A program made the translations under genes and the position numbers. Below, one piece after another: positions 34,638 to 43,710 of a stretch of 64,000 nt of DNA. The DNA lies in contig JAFSRW010000004.1 of assembly GCA_017445925.1 (NCBI GenBank), forward strand, positions 1 through 64,000, written 5' to 3'. The DNA is from Bacteroidaceae bacterium (lineage in GTDB: Bacteria; Bacteroidota; Bacteroidia; Bacteroidales; Bacteroidaceae). The notes below the pieces were generated by a model. It worked only from the letters and a program-made list of their open reading frames with translations, searched no databases and was not told the DNA's origin. Numbering within the stretch: the stretch's first letter is position 1; each line of letters begins with the position of its first letter.

Positions 34638-36157
34638 AGAGATTCCAAGAATTTAATGAGTGCCTCTCGGTCCTCCTTATGCATCTTCTTAAATAGGTTC
34701 TTCGAGGCTTCTCCCTCACCACCGTGCCACAGGATGGCCTCTTGCAGGTTTCGGGCTCTTCCATCATGAAGGAAATAGGTGTGAGCGTTTACCTTCTCTT
34801 GCAGACCGATGCCCCACAAGGGTGTGGTGCGCCATTCGTTTCCTCTGGCCAGACCGCTCACATAGTTGTCGTTCAGTCCTACTCCCATAATCTCAGAACC
34901 CATGTCGTGCAACAGGAAGTCGCTGTAGGGGTGAATCGTCTGATTGCCCAACCAGGGAAGCTCAGTTCCGTTCAGTAGCGTAGCACCTCGCGGCTTTGTA
35001 TGCAAGGTAGTGACGTGACATAAGTGACATTTGGCTTCGAAGAACATCTGCTCTCCTTTTTCTATCAGCTGGCGCTCGGAGATACGGTTACTCTTGTAAC
35101 TAACCTGTGTCGTGGCACTTCCCAGACGACGGGCAGGAACGCCCAATCCGTGCAGGTAGTAATCGACATCTTCCATATCTTCGGTCGAGATGTCCAACTT
35201 GTCGTACAGCAGCCCCATCATAGAGCCTTGTTGCATCTGCATTTGTCCCTCGCAAATTTCCTCAGGATAACGGCTGTTTGTTACACCCATATCGCTGGAA
35301 AAGCCCAATTCAACGGTTAAATCGGCATGTTGAGCCTTATTGCCCGATAGTCCCAAACGTAACTGACCTCGCTCTGTGATATAGTTGCATCGTCCGGATA
35401 TCCCGTATTCCGGATAATTGGATCTTTGGGCCAAAGCTTCTATCTCGTTGGGGTCAAGTGCCATCATCTGCCCCATTCCTACGTGGCGGAGCGGAATTCT
35501 GACGGTGCAGAAGAGATCTTCGGGACGAATGGGCTCGTCTGTATCTCTGTAGGTAGGCTTATACCAGTCAGTAATCGTATATTCGGGATACACCAGTTCG
35601 TACGGTTCTCCGTCAGGGAATTGGAACTGCTGACTGTGCCAACGGCATTCCAGTTTTCCTTCAGCTGTTACGCCCATAATATTCTGATCGTGTATAACAC
35701 GACCATAGTCCTGGAAGAATGCTCCGTTCTTACGAGTCACATATACCAGCATCGACGAAAATCCGTAGGCTCCACTGCCATAGACAGGCGTCCCGTCTGG
35801 GTCTTGACCGTTCTGAGTCCACAGGCCCGGTTTGGTCCTGCCGGCATTACGGTGACACGAACCGCACGAATAGCCTGCATAAACGGGACCTAATCCAGTA
35901 CCTGAGTTCAGCGGATTGTCATAGAGACGATCGCCATGCGTGAACCTTTTCTCGTTGGCAGGAATGTTTGCAACCCAGTCGGCATCCGTATCGTAGGCAT
36001 AGCTGGAGTTCTTAAAAACCGTAGAGGTGCCTGCAGAAAGCACAAAACCCTCTGGCACCTCTATGTCCCGGATGTCATTCACCTCTAAACCATCATTCTC
36101 ACAACCCCAAAAGGCTGTGAGAACGACGGCTAATAATAGCCTGATTATATTTTTCAC
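34634..36157 (-). CDS. Di-heme oxidoreductase-family lipoprotein (DUF1111)
   Basis: 507 residues, lipoprotein signal (LLLAVVLTAFWGCEND). Two CxxCH haem sites: C98-G-S-C-H in GYSCGSCHRNAGRT and C377-H-L-C-H in KCHLCHVTTLHTKP. The conserved DUF1111 context includes GPVYAG before the first and AHTYFLHDGRARNLQEAILW near the C-terminus. The family ('thiol oxidoreductase', di-heme) recurs next to imelysin proteins and is linked to iron acquisition; its reaction is not settled. Cell location is the periplasmic or outer-membrane face. The imelysin gene is immediately upstream. Confidence 0.92.
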   Translation of the reverse strand: MKNIIRLLLAVVLTAFWGCENDGLEVNDIRDIEVPEGFVLSAGTSTVFKNSSYAYDTDADWVANIPANEKRFTHGDRLYDNPLNSGTGLGPVYAGYSCGSCHRNAGRTKPGLWTQNGQDPDGTPVYGSGAYGFSSMLVYVTRKNGAFFQDYGRVIHDQNIMGVTAEGKLECRWHSQQFQFPDGEPYELVYPEYTITDWYKPTYRDTDEPIRPEDLFCTVRIPLRHVGMGQMMALDPNEIEALAQRSNYPEYGISGRCNYITERGQLRLGLSGNKAQHADLTVELGFSSDMGVTNSRYPEEICEGQMQMQQGSMMGLLYDKLDISTEDMEDVDYYLHGLGVPARRLGSATTQVSYKSNRISERQLIEKGEQMFFEAKCHLCHVTTLHTKPRGATLLNGTELPWLGNQTIHPYSDFLLHDMGSEIMGVGLNDNYVSGLARGNEWRTTPLWGIGLQEKVNAHTYFLHDGRARNLQEAILWHGGEGEASKNLFKKMHKEDREALIKFLESL

Positions 36158-36217
36158 TATCTTCTTTAACTCCTTTAACTTCTATAACTCCTTTAACTTC
36201 GAGCGAAGCGATAACTT

Positions 36218-37393
36218 CTAGTAAGTACGTGCTTTTCCGTCCTTGAACAGCAGGAACTCCAATGTGTGGAATCCGCGTACGTTCTGAACAGCCTCTATAT
36301 CCTCATTGTCCTCATCATAATCGCCTTCCCACTTAATTAGTTCTTCTATATTGCCGCTTTCCATTACGCCCTTGATAGCATCAACGTCCAAAGGCCAAGA
36401 GTCCATGTTGGGGTCGAGACCCAGGTCGGCAACAGGACCAAAAAGGAATGCCTCGCTGGTTTCCCAAGGTTCACGGGCCTCAATCCACAGGTCGGCAGCC
36501 TTCTTGAAGTTGGCGCTTGAAGGCTGGTTGCTCAGCACAACGATAGCCTGACGCAAGGCCGCGGTCTTGGTAACCAAATCTGCGTAGGTGGGAAGTACTA
36601 CCTGATCAACGTATGTGCTTACAATTTCCTCCATTTCATCGTCATCTGCATGCTGACTGATAAAACTTGTCAGGTCTTTTTCCAATACATTCACCAAAGC
36701 GGCACAAGCTTCCTGAGCAACCAAGACGCTGGGACTGCCAATGTGACTGCGGAAAGGAGCAGCCATACCCTTGATAGAGTTGTAGGCAGCTTCGATCTTA
36801 CCCTTTACAGAAGCGTACAGTGTGGCATTTAGTGATTTGGTGAAGGCTGCCAGTGAGTGAACGGCTTCCTGATTGTTGCGAGTTCCGTTGAAAGCATTTC
36901 GAATGCTGACGATATTGTTGGAATAGTCATCGATAGAGTGCCAACTGTACCAAGACTCAACAGCATAAACTGCCTCTGTGTATTTGCCTGCTTCCCATAG
37001 GTCGCGAGGCTCACCAATCTTGGCTGTGCCGACCTCACCTGCGATGTCTATACACCCGTCAACTATCTGTTGTACGCAGGCGGCAGCACTCTGGTACTCA
37101 CCTCCAAAGGTTTTGAAAGTCTGTGCATAGGGCTCACCTCCGTTGTAGCTTACGCTCCAGGCTTTGTTCAGGTCGCTGGCATCCTTTGCCAACAGATTTG
37201 CTACTGCTGTAGCATACTGTGTCCAAGTGTTGATGTTCTCTGGGGTTACATCGATGTTATTCTCATTGATGGTCACATCAGCTGTTCCTTCCGGAATGCC
37301 GGGTTTCTCCTCCTCGTTGTTGTTGTCGTTACTACAGGCTGCGAAGCCCAATCCCATAGCCAACAGGCTAATCATAAAAACGTTCTTTTTCAT
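36218..37393 (-). CDS. Imelysin-family lipoprotein
   Basis: 391 residues from the ATG at 37393. Upstream in-frame ATGs at 37420 and 37441 add only repeat-encoded residues. Lipoprotein signal KNVFMISLLAMGLGFAACSN. Helical, with the imelysin GxHxxE-type motif in VRGFHTLEFLLFKDGKARTY at the very end. The motif is usually in the N-terminal half of the domain, so its C-terminal position suggests circular permutation of the imelysin fold, as reported for some Bacteroides members. Imelysins (ICMP/IrpA) participate in iron or haem uptake. Neighbours are the di-heme protein and two porins. Confidence 0.88.
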   Translation of the reverse strand: MKKNVFMISLLAMGLGFAACSNDNNNEEEKPGIPEGTADVTINENNIDVTPENINTWTQYATAVANLLAKDASDLNKAWSVSYNGGEPYAQTFKTFGGEYQSAAACVQQIVDGCIDIAGEVGTAKIGEPRDLWEAGKYTEAVYAVESWYSWHSIDDYSNNIVSIRNAFNGTRNNQEAVHSLAAFTKSLNATLYASVKGKIEAAYNSIKGMAAPFRSHIGSPSVLVAQEACAALVNVLEKDLTSFISQHADDDEMEEIVSTYVDQVVLPTYADLVTKTAALRQAIVVLSNQPSSANFKKAADLWIEAREPWETSEAFLFGPVADLGLDPNMDSWPLDVDAIKGVMESGNIEELIKWEGDYDEDNEDIEAVQNVRGFHTLEFLLFKDGKARTY

Positions 37394-37419
37394 ATTATTA
37401 TTGGTTTTATCTTTTTTCA

Positions 37420-37447
37420 TTGAACATTGAACATTGAGCATTGAGCA
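37420..37447. repeat. Heptanucleotide repeat upstream of the imelysin gene
   Basis: TTGAACA twice then TTGAGCA twice, 27 bp before the start codon on the minus strand. Confidence 0.85.
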
Positions 37448-37458
37448 TTATCTTATTT

Positions 37459-37486
37459 TTCACTCTTCATTCTTCATTCTTCATTT
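37459..37486. repeat. Heptanucleotide repeat after the porin stop
   Basis: TTCACTC, TTCATTC, TTCATTC, TTCATTT, two bases beyond the stop codon of the 37489-38843 gene. Confidence 0.8.
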
Positions 37487-37488
37487 TT

Positions 37489-38843
37489 TTAACGGAGCTT
37501 CCACTTATTATCTTGCAAGAACCAGCCAATGAAGGCTACGCCCAAGGCGAACTCGTTCTCCGATTTATATTGGCCGTTTCCAATTCTACGGTTGGTGTAG
37601 TCTGCCTTAATCACTAGATTAGGTATTGGACGATAGTTCAGACCGGCTACCCACATCTGGGTTTTCAGCCTGTCGTCGGCAGCTTTCAGGTTGTTGGCAT
37701 CCACAATCACCTTCTCTTGTGGGTTGTAATATTCGTAGCGGAAGAACGGAACGAAATCAAGGTATTTCGGATTCTTCATGAAGGCCTTCAGGTTCAGACC
37801 AGCCTCCACACCATAGCTTACGCCACGTTGTGCTATTGGAGCCAGACGGCTGTAAGGCGATTTGCTGCTCAGCTTATTGTTCTTTGCGGTTAACAGAGAG
37901 CTGTTGCCGACGTTTCCACCCAACAGGTTTCCACGAACGGTAAAATATCGATGTCTGTACTGGGCATCTACCGACCAGATGGTTACAGGAACCTTAAAAG
38001 TATAGGTTTGAGGCTTATCGCTATTGGCAGCTGCATTGTTAATGTAATAGACCGAGGCACCTAACCGAAGACCAGGAACACCCCTATAGTTGATGCGAGC
38101 AATGTAAGCAGGCGAGGTGAAGTTGTCTGTTTCAAAGAAACCTTGTTTGCCGCCAGCTATCCATTTGTTACGATCGAAACCATTGGCATTAAGGCCTGCA
38201 ACTATCATAGCCTGATAATCGAAGGAAGCCCATTTTTTGCCGAATTCACCGAGAAAACTGATACCCGTTTCGTGCCAAGTGCTGGGCAAAAGGGTTGTTT
38301 CGCCTTCAGGTCGAACGGTACCAAAGAAGTTGATGGGCTCGTGATGCGTGTTGGTCAGACCAACGGGAATAATCTGATGTCCTGCGCGAACCATAAAATG
38401 ATTATTCAGTCGGTATGTTATATGGAATTGCTCCAAGGCCACTTCACCGCCCTTCTCAACCTCAGTCTCGTATTCGCCGTTTTCGGTATTCTCAATCTCG
38501 TAGGCAGTGCCTGTGCCTCCAGCCTCAAATTCAACTTCTACGCCCAAGTTCCAATGTTTATTGAATTTATAGTCGCCTGCTAATACAAAACGGGGGATAG
38601 AAATGGTGTTACGCTTAAAGTCGCTGTTACCCTGAGACGTTCCGTTAAACCGATTGATACCATAGTTCTTGAACTGAGCCAGAATCTCACCATAGCCGCC
38701 AACACGATAACGCCCATAGCTATCCATTTCAGTAGAATCATTGTTCCATTGGGCGTGGGCGTCAGTTCCAATTGAAAATTGAAAATTGAAAATTGGAAAG
38801 TACCAATAATCAACGCCAATGTTAGTAGTAATCTCTTCATCAT
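37489..38843 (-). CDS. Outer-membrane barrel, signal peptide out of frame (phase OFF?)
   Basis: The mature part, about 435 residues, is a beta-barrel porin-like protein: YGRYRVGGYGEILAQFKNYG, RFVLAGDYKFNKHWNLGVEV, FHITYRLNNHFMVRAGHQII, ending AFIGWFLQDNKWKLR. It is preceded by an ideal cleavage site, AHAQ. The only credible signal peptide (MMKRLLLTLALIIGTFQF from 38843) is in a different frame. The two frames meet in three TTGAAAA units (38772-38792). In the barrel's own frame the upstream codons (TTNIGVDYWYF) are not hydrophobic and begin with TTG. Adding one 7-bp unit, or removing two, restores a continuous exported protein. It is therefore either a phase-variable gene in the OFF state, a pseudogene, or an assembly slip. 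Confidence 0.8.
38772..38792. repeat. Heptanucleotide repeat splitting the porin frame
   Basis: Three perfect TTGAAAA units plus a partial TTGGAAA; minus strand TTTTCAA in the signal-peptide region. Confidence 0.9.
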
Positions 38844-38868
38844 TCAATCATGTTTTGGTTTCCGGCTG

Positions 38869-38876
38869 CAAAGGTA
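38869..38876 (-). promoter_or_regulatory. Promoter core for the split porin
   Basis: The minus strand reads TACCTTTG, 25 nt before the ATG at 38843, so the frame-A signal peptide start is the natural one. Confidence 0.6.
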
Positions 38877-39018
38877 CGGCGTGTTTATAGACCCCACAAT
38901 ACACAAATTCTATGAAATTGCAGCCTAACCAGAACCCCCTCTTTACCCGATTTTGATGAAAGATAAATTACTGTAAAGGGACAAACAGATATCAAATCCC
39001 AATAGTAAGAAGCCTGAA

Positions 39019-39149
39019 TTGACCTTCGGTCGAGCCAGCTCACGCTCGGAAGAACTCAAACAAGTTCGGTTCTCCTCTCGCTCAATCGCTGCCTTCGAGG
39101 AGAATTAAGGCTTCAAACTCCTTGAAGCCTGCGATTGAGTGAGAGGAGA
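39019..39149. repeat. Dispersed repeat with nested inverted repeats
   Basis: 39019-39097 aligns with 43711-43788 (shared GACCTTCGGTCGAGCC, GCTCACGCTCGG, AACAAGTT, TCTCCTCTCGCT). Within it, 39071-39089 and 39131-39149 form an 18/19 inverted repeat, and AGGCTTCAA (39108-39116) pairs perfectly with TTGAAGCCT (39122-39130). A 17-bp block shared with the 130-bp repeats follows at 39159. Confidence 0.8.
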
Positions 39150-39263
39150 CTCTTTGCTGCTTATTTGTGATAATTATGACATTGCGCTGAAAAATTGACA
39201 GTTTTTTTTATATCTGAGACGTAACATTTTTCGATTTCGTATACTATACTGATAGAAAAGTAT

Positions 39264-39271
39264 TAATTTTG
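39264..39271 (+). promoter_or_regulatory. Promoter core for the RhuM-Fic gene
   Basis: TAATTTTG matches TAnnTTTG, 17 nt before the ATG at 39289. Confidence 0.55.
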
Positions 39272-39288
39272 CAAAAGAATTCGAAAGT

Positions 39289-40263
39289 ATGAAACAGGAT
39301 CAGATTGTAATCTATCAGACAGAGGACGGACAGACACAGATTGATGTCCGTCTGGAGAACGAGACGGTATGGTTAAATGTTGCACAGATGGCTTCGCTCT
39401 TTATGAAGGAGGAATCAAACGTGAGACGACACGTTTTGAATGCCTTCAGAGAGGGCGAGTTGGAGCGTGACGATAATAACGTGCATTTTTTACACGTTAA
39501 TGGCGTGAAGAAACCTGTGCCGTTTTATAGCCTTGATGTTATCATCTCTGTTGGCTATCGCGTTCATAGCAAACGTGGTACCGCCTTCCGCATCTGGGCT
39601 CGAAAGATTATCAAGGACTACCTTGTGAAAGGATATGCTGTAAACCAACGTATACATAGTGAGCAGATTAGCGAACTGCGCCAATTGGTTCAGATGTTAG
39701 GACGTACCATACAGAATCAGCATTTGGAACAGAACGACGAGAATCAGGCTTTGTTTGATATTGTTGTAGACTATACCTATGCGCTCGACACACTCGATGA
39801 CTACGACTATCAGCGACTAAGTGTCGGTAAAACCACCCAAGAAGATAGGTTCCGTGCTACCTATGAGAACGCGATGGAGGCTATACAGGCTCTTCGTGAT
39901 AAGTTTGGTGGCTCGACGCTGTTTGGTAATGAGAAAGATGAGTCGTTTAAGAGCAGCATTGGCCAAATATACCAGACATTTGGAGGTGACGAGCTCTATC
40001 CGAGTGTGGAGGAGAAGGCTGCTATGCTGCTGTATCTGGTTACGAAGAACCACTCATTTAGCGATGGTAACAAACGCATTGCTGCCACGTTGTTCCTTTG
40101 GTTCCTGAATAATAACGGTATTCTATATCGTGAGGATGGTTCGAAGCGACTGGCTGACAACACCCTTGTGGCTCTGACGCTGATGATTGCCGAGAGCAAG
40201 ACGGAGGAGAAGGACGTGATGGTGAAGGTGGTGGTAAACCTGATTAACCAGAGGAACGAGTAA
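39289..40263 (+). CDS. RhuM-family protein fused to a Fic/Doc domain
   Basis: 324 residues. The N-terminal RhuM part (about 1-125) reads VWLNVAQMASLFMKEESNVR and YSLDVIISVGYRVHSKRGTA. A helical linker follows, then a Fic/Doc domain (about 170-324) with the active-site loop H255-S-F-S-D-G-N-K-R263. This keeps the catalytic His, the acidic residue and the Asn-x-Arg needed for nucleotide transfer. Fic enzymes AMPylate targets and Doc phosphorylates EF-Tu; which applies here is unknown. No separate antitoxin is visible beside it, so the N-terminal part or another locus may restrain it. A related RhuM remnant lies at 11683, and both share a 17-bp upstream block. Confidence 0.9.
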   Translation: MKQDQIVIYQTEDGQTQIDVRLENETVWLNVAQMASLFMKEESNVRRHVLNAFREGELERDDNNVHFLHVNGVKKPVPFYSLDVIISVGYRVHSKRGTAFRIWARKIIKDYLVKGYAVNQRIHSEQISELRQLVQMLGRTIQNQHLEQNDENQALFDIVVDYTYALDTLDDYDYQRLSVGKTTQEDRFRATYENAMEAIQALRDKFGGSTLFGNEKDESFKSSIGQIYQTFGGDELYPSVEEKAAMLLYLVTKNHSFSDGNKRIAATLFLWFLNNNGILYREDGSKRLADNTLVALTLMIAESKTEEKDVMVKVVVNLINQRNE

Positions 40264-40282
40264 TAAAAGCCTCCGTTCCCTC

Positions 40283-42331
40283 TCACTTCTTCTCGTACTT
40301 CAGCAGAAGGCTGGTGCGAGGTTGGGGTAGGGTAAGCGTTAGGCCGTTGGATAATTGTTGGCCTGTGTATTCCTTGGTCTCGCCATTATCCTTATTAAAT
40401 ACACGGTATATGGCTGTGGGGTTTAGGCTGGAGAGGCAGACATCATAGGTGGGAGATTCGCAAGCAGCACGACGGAAAGCTATAATATAGCCCGTTTCAT
40501 CGGAAGGACGATGAAGTTGATAGGCCAACCAGATGTCATCACCTGTAAGGTCGCCCGTACCTGAAAGGGGATAGAAATCTTCGTAAAAATAGGGTCGTAC
40601 CTCCTGGAATTCCTGCATGGTACGGGCCATATCGGTGAACGACTCGCCTTGCTGAGTCAGTTTCCAGTTGAATACCACTGCGCTGCCAAGGGATGAACGG
40701 GAATCGAAGGGATTCACGTGATAACTGCCTGTTGCGTGCTGGGGAAGATAGAATTCCAGGCCATAGGTGTGGCATTGATAGCCCACAGGCTCACCGTAGT
40801 TGTAATCTGTACGCCACATGGGAGCACTACGCAGCATAGTCTCATAGTCCAGACGCCTTCCACCGCTGGCACAGTTGTCGATAAGGAGGTGTGGGAAACG
40901 GGAAAGCAGATAGTCCCAATAGTCGTAAAGTCCCATAATGTACTTTACTTCCGTGATACCCTTGCGTCCTTCTGTATCATTGGCCAACCAAATGCTTTCA
41001 GGAGCGATATTAAAGTCCTGCCGGTAGTGGTCGATGCCGTTCTCTTCCAGCAGATCACCTATTGTCTTACTCATCCATTGACAAGCCTCAGGGTTACCCA
41101 GGTTAAAGAGCCTGTTGTCACCACCAGCGGCCAGCATCCATTCGGGATGTTCGCGTTCCCAAAGGCTACCCTTATAAACACGTTCAGGCTCGAACCAGAC
41201 CATAAATGATGTATGAGGTGTCTTATGGATGTAGTCAGAGATGGGCTTGAATCCATTAGGGAAGCGTTCTGTATCGGGCATCCAATTGCCAACGGTGTTG
41301 TACCAGTTCTTGCCTGTAGCGTAATCAGCTGCCTCGGTATACCAACCGGCATCCAGCCAGAAGGCTTCAGGATTCAAACCAAACATCCTTGTACGCTGAA
41401 CCAGAGCAATGGCATACTCGGTAGTCATGCAAGTATACTCGTTGCAGGGAGCTGGGTCACCCCAGTTAAAGCCTCCGAACATGGGGTACCAGGCGGGTTG
41501 GTTATCAATCTTCCTTGAGTGGTGTGCCAACATAAACCGACGAAAACGATTGTGCCCCATCATACGGTCTGTTCCCTGCCAGAAGAGCAGGCAGACGCTG
41601 GCTGTGCGGATGCGTTCGTTTGGCAACAAGCCTGCATTGAAGTGCTTCAAGCCTGCTTTCAGTTGGACTCGTTGGTTATCTGTGCGGGTAATCTGGCTTT
41701 GCCAAGTGCCCGTCCAACCAATAGCCACCATAACACCTTCGTTTGGCGCTGTTTGAAGGTTGAAGAAAGGGAAAGCCCCATCAGAAGAGCGCCCGCCTCG
41801 GGGCTCCATATTTAATGTGTCATCCATTTGAAGGAGCCGTTCGCGTGGGGCAAAGTCAGCACGACTGGCATTACTGCCTTCTGCATAATAGACTTTGGGA
41901 ACTCCGGCTTGGTGGCGGAAGGTAATATCTGCTGTCTGCACCTGACTGATGGCTGGTGTGATATGGGTGCCGGTATTCTCAAAACGCAATACCCATTCTA
42001 TGGTGCCGAAGTCCGTCCAACCTGTTACTTCGCACTCCACCCTAAGGCCCGTTTTGCTATCGGTGTAATGGGCAAGATAGCGTATTTGGCTCTCTTCTGT
42101 ACTGGGCATACGTGTAAGGCTGTGATTGCATCGCTTCAGCACTTCTGCAGAGGACTGACCACCATATACAAAAGAGAAAGGTGGTGTTTTCCCCTTACCG
42201 AACTGTGATTTTATCCAGCGTTCCACTTGCACTGGCTTACCGTTTTGTACAAAGGTTCCCTGAGCCTTGGCGATTAGCGCACAGAAAAGGAGTGCAATAG
42301 CACATAGTACAGATTTCAAGATGCTTCTCAT
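40283..42331 (-). CDS. GH36 alpha-galactosidase-type enzyme
   Basis: 682 residues with a signal peptide (LCAIALLFCALIAKAQ). The barrel carries GLNPEAFWLDAGWY, FMVWFEPERVYKGS, then the nucleophile in GIDHYRQDFNIAP (D near 434) and LIDNCASGGRRLDYE. The acid/base is probably the Asp in MWRTDYNYGE (near 507). These are GH36 blocks. The enzyme removes terminal alpha-galactose or alpha-N-acetylgalactosamine from glycans; the choice cannot be settled by eye. The N-terminal 280 residues form the usual beta supersandwich. It has its own promoter core and no linked SusC/D pair. Confidence 0.92.
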   Translation of the reverse strand: MRSILKSVLCAIALLFCALIAKAQGTFVQNGKPVQVERWIKSQFGKGKTPPFSFVYGGQSSAEVLKRCNHSLTRMPSTEESQIRYLAHYTDSKTGLRVECEVTGWTDFGTIEWVLRFENTGTHITPAISQVQTADITFRHQAGVPKVYYAEGSNASRADFAPRERLLQMDDTLNMEPRGGRSSDGAFPFFNLQTAPNEGVMVAIGWTGTWQSQITRTDNQRVQLKAGLKHFNAGLLPNERIRTASVCLLFWQGTDRMMGHNRFRRFMLAHHSRKIDNQPAWYPMFGGFNWGDPAPCNEYTCMTTEYAIALVQRTRMFGLNPEAFWLDAGWYTEAADYATGKNWYNTVGNWMPDTERFPNGFKPISDYIHKTPHTSFMVWFEPERVYKGSLWEREHPEWMLAAGGDNRLFNLGNPEACQWMSKTIGDLLEENGIDHYRQDFNIAPESIWLANDTEGRKGITEVKYIMGLYDYWDYLLSRFPHLLIDNCASGGRRLDYETMLRSAPMWRTDYNYGEPVGYQCHTYGLEFYLPQHATGSYHVNPFDSRSSLGSAVVFNWKLTQQGESFTDMARTMQEFQEVRPYFYEDFYPLSGTGDLTGDDIWLAYQLHRPSDETGYIIAFRRAACESPTYDVCLSSLNPTAIYRVFNKDNGETKEYTGQQLSNGLTLTLPQPRTSLLLKYEKK

Positions 42332-42345
42332 AACAATTCTTTTTG

Positions 42346-42353
42346 CAAAGTTA
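42346..42353 (-). promoter_or_regulatory. Promoter core for the GH36 gene
   Basis: The minus strand reads TAACTTTG, 14 nt before the ATG at 42331. Confidence 0.6.
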
Positions 42354-42405
42354 CGAATAAGTGAGAAAAAACAAAGTTTTTTTTTGCATTTCTCTTACTA
42401 AATCG

Positions 42406-42413
42406 TAACTTCG
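42406..42413 (+). promoter_or_regulatory. Probable promoter core, near-leaderless
   Basis: TAACTTCG (one mismatch to TAnnTTTG), then CACC and the ATG at 42418. Confidence 0.45.
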
Positions 42414-42417
42414 CACC

Positions 42418-42834
42418 ATGAGACGATGGATTATTTTGAGTATGGTGGCTTGTGTGGCGTGCTTTGCATTGACAGGCTGTGACAAGCTGGATGACAGCGA
42501 TGGCGAAATCATGAACGAGATATTGCCAGGCAAGTGGTCGTTCTCCTACATATTCAAGGATGATGCCGACCCAGGGCTGGAGTTTGAGTACAAGTTTGTG
42601 TTGTTCAACGAGGACAAAACATGTGCCCTGACCTATGATGATGGTGCCCTAAACGGTACCTATCAGGCAACAAGTGCCGTGATACGTATTGTGAGCAGTG
42701 ATATCGATGACCAAGAGCGCATCATCCTATGGCGCATCGTATCCTTATCTTCCAAACAGATTATTGCAGAATACAGCTTTGATTACCATGATCAGAGCTT
42801 TACGGTTGTAGTAACACTGGACAAGCAGAATTAG
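42418..42834 (+). CDS. Small lipocalin-like lipoprotein
   Basis: 138 residues with lipoprotein signal (ILSMVACVACFALTGCDKLD). The mature part is all beta: GKWSFSYIFKDD, FVLFNEDKTCALTYDDGALN, GTYQATSAVIRIVSSD, a G-x-W start and repeated up-down strands like the lipocalin-like lipoproteins of Bacteroidetes. Ligand and role unknown. Its stop is one base from the end of the DUF4249 gene, which converges on it. Confidence 0.75.
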   Translation: MRRWIILSMVACVACFALTGCDKLDDSDGEIMNEILPGKWSFSYIFKDDADPGLEFEYKFVLFNEDKTCALTYDDGALNGTYQATSAVIRIVSSDIDDQERIILWRIVSLSSKQIIAEYSFDYHDQSFTVVVTLDKQN

Positions 42835-42835
42835 G

Positions 42836-43648
42836 CTATTCCTCTTCTACCTCGCTGCGATGGAATTTTCGGTACAGGTTCACGTAGCTGTATGCCGAGA
42901 AGTAGCCCAAACAGCCTCCCGAGAAGTTACGTATGGGGTTGGTTCCTGCACTTTCCATCACTTGCATAGAGTAAAGATAGTCGTATGACGCACGGTCTAT
43001 GGCTCGTACCTCAATGCGGAGGGCATCGTTTTCCTGCAAAGCGTCTGAATCACCATCGTCCATTTTGTTCTCTGCAGTAAAACCGAACAGTTGCTGCAGC
43101 TCACCGCCTTTATTCTTTTCGTCGTTCATCACAGCCCACCGATAGCCTATGTTGTTGCGATAGATGTGCATGAAATAGTAGTTGTTGCGGTCGGGGTCGT
43201 CCTGAATACGGAGATCGCCGTAGAGTACGCGCTGTGAAAACATTTTCTGCCAAAAGAAACGGAAGGACTTCACTTCTGGAACATCCTGCATGGTAGAGGA
43301 GGAGCTGAAATGATGGTCATTCACATAAATATCCAGATTGTAGGTAATACCTGGATCACCAACGGTTTCCGATGTATAGATACCGTTACGGGTATAGCGC
43401 AGTGTGTCGTTGAGTTCATAGTACTTGCAACTTATCACAATGACGGCATCTTCCACAACGTGGTCGCGAAGTTCATTATCTGTGACGTTTTGTGTGGTGC
43501 TCAATCGTACGTTAGTGCCATTCTGCGTCAGCGAGGCCTCAGCTACGTAGTGTTGGTCTGTCTCGCGGTAGTCAATGGGTATCTCTTTCTCGCAGGACAG
43601 CAGAAGCAGCAATAAGAAGAATACTATGTATTTTAATTCAAAATTCAT
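42836..43648 (-). CDS. DUF4249-family lipoprotein
   Basis: 270 residues. Lipoprotein signal YIVFFLLLLLLSCEKEIPID. It opens with a DUF4249-type strand pattern (VAEASLTQNGTNVRLSTTQN, VEDAVIVISCKYYELNDTLR, then GIYTSETVGDPGITYNLDI) and ends in the family's GCLGYFSAYSYV block. DUF4249 proteins are encoded next to TonB-dependent receptors and probably act as surface partners for substrate capture. Here it follows the receptor gene on the same strand after a 170-nt repeat-rich gap. Confidence 0.88.
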   Translation of the reverse strand: MNFELKYIVFFLLLLLLSCEKEIPIDYRETDQHYVAEASLTQNGTNVRLSTTQNVTDNELRDHVVEDAVIVISCKYYELNDTLRYTRNGIYTSETVGDPGITYNLDIYVNDHHFSSSSTMQDVPEVKSFRFFWQKMFSQRVLYGDLRIQDDPDRNNYYFMHIYRNNIGYRWAVMNDEKNKGGELQQLFGFTAENKMDDGDSDALQENDALRIEVRAIDRASYDYLYSMQVMESAGTNPIRNFSGGCLGYFSAYSYVNLYRKFHRSEVEEE

Positions 43649-43710
43649 GATTCAAAATTTGCAATTAACAATTAAATGTTCAACAGTAAACGGTAAACCA
43701 ACTTTCAACT

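Larger units (their letters stand above)
38848..39288. other. Gene-free spacer with inverted repeats
   Basis: No coding region seen. It holds the minus-strand promoter core of the porin, a dispersed repeat copy, a long inverted repeat and the promoter core of the RhuM-Fic gene, listed separately. Confidence 0.6.
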
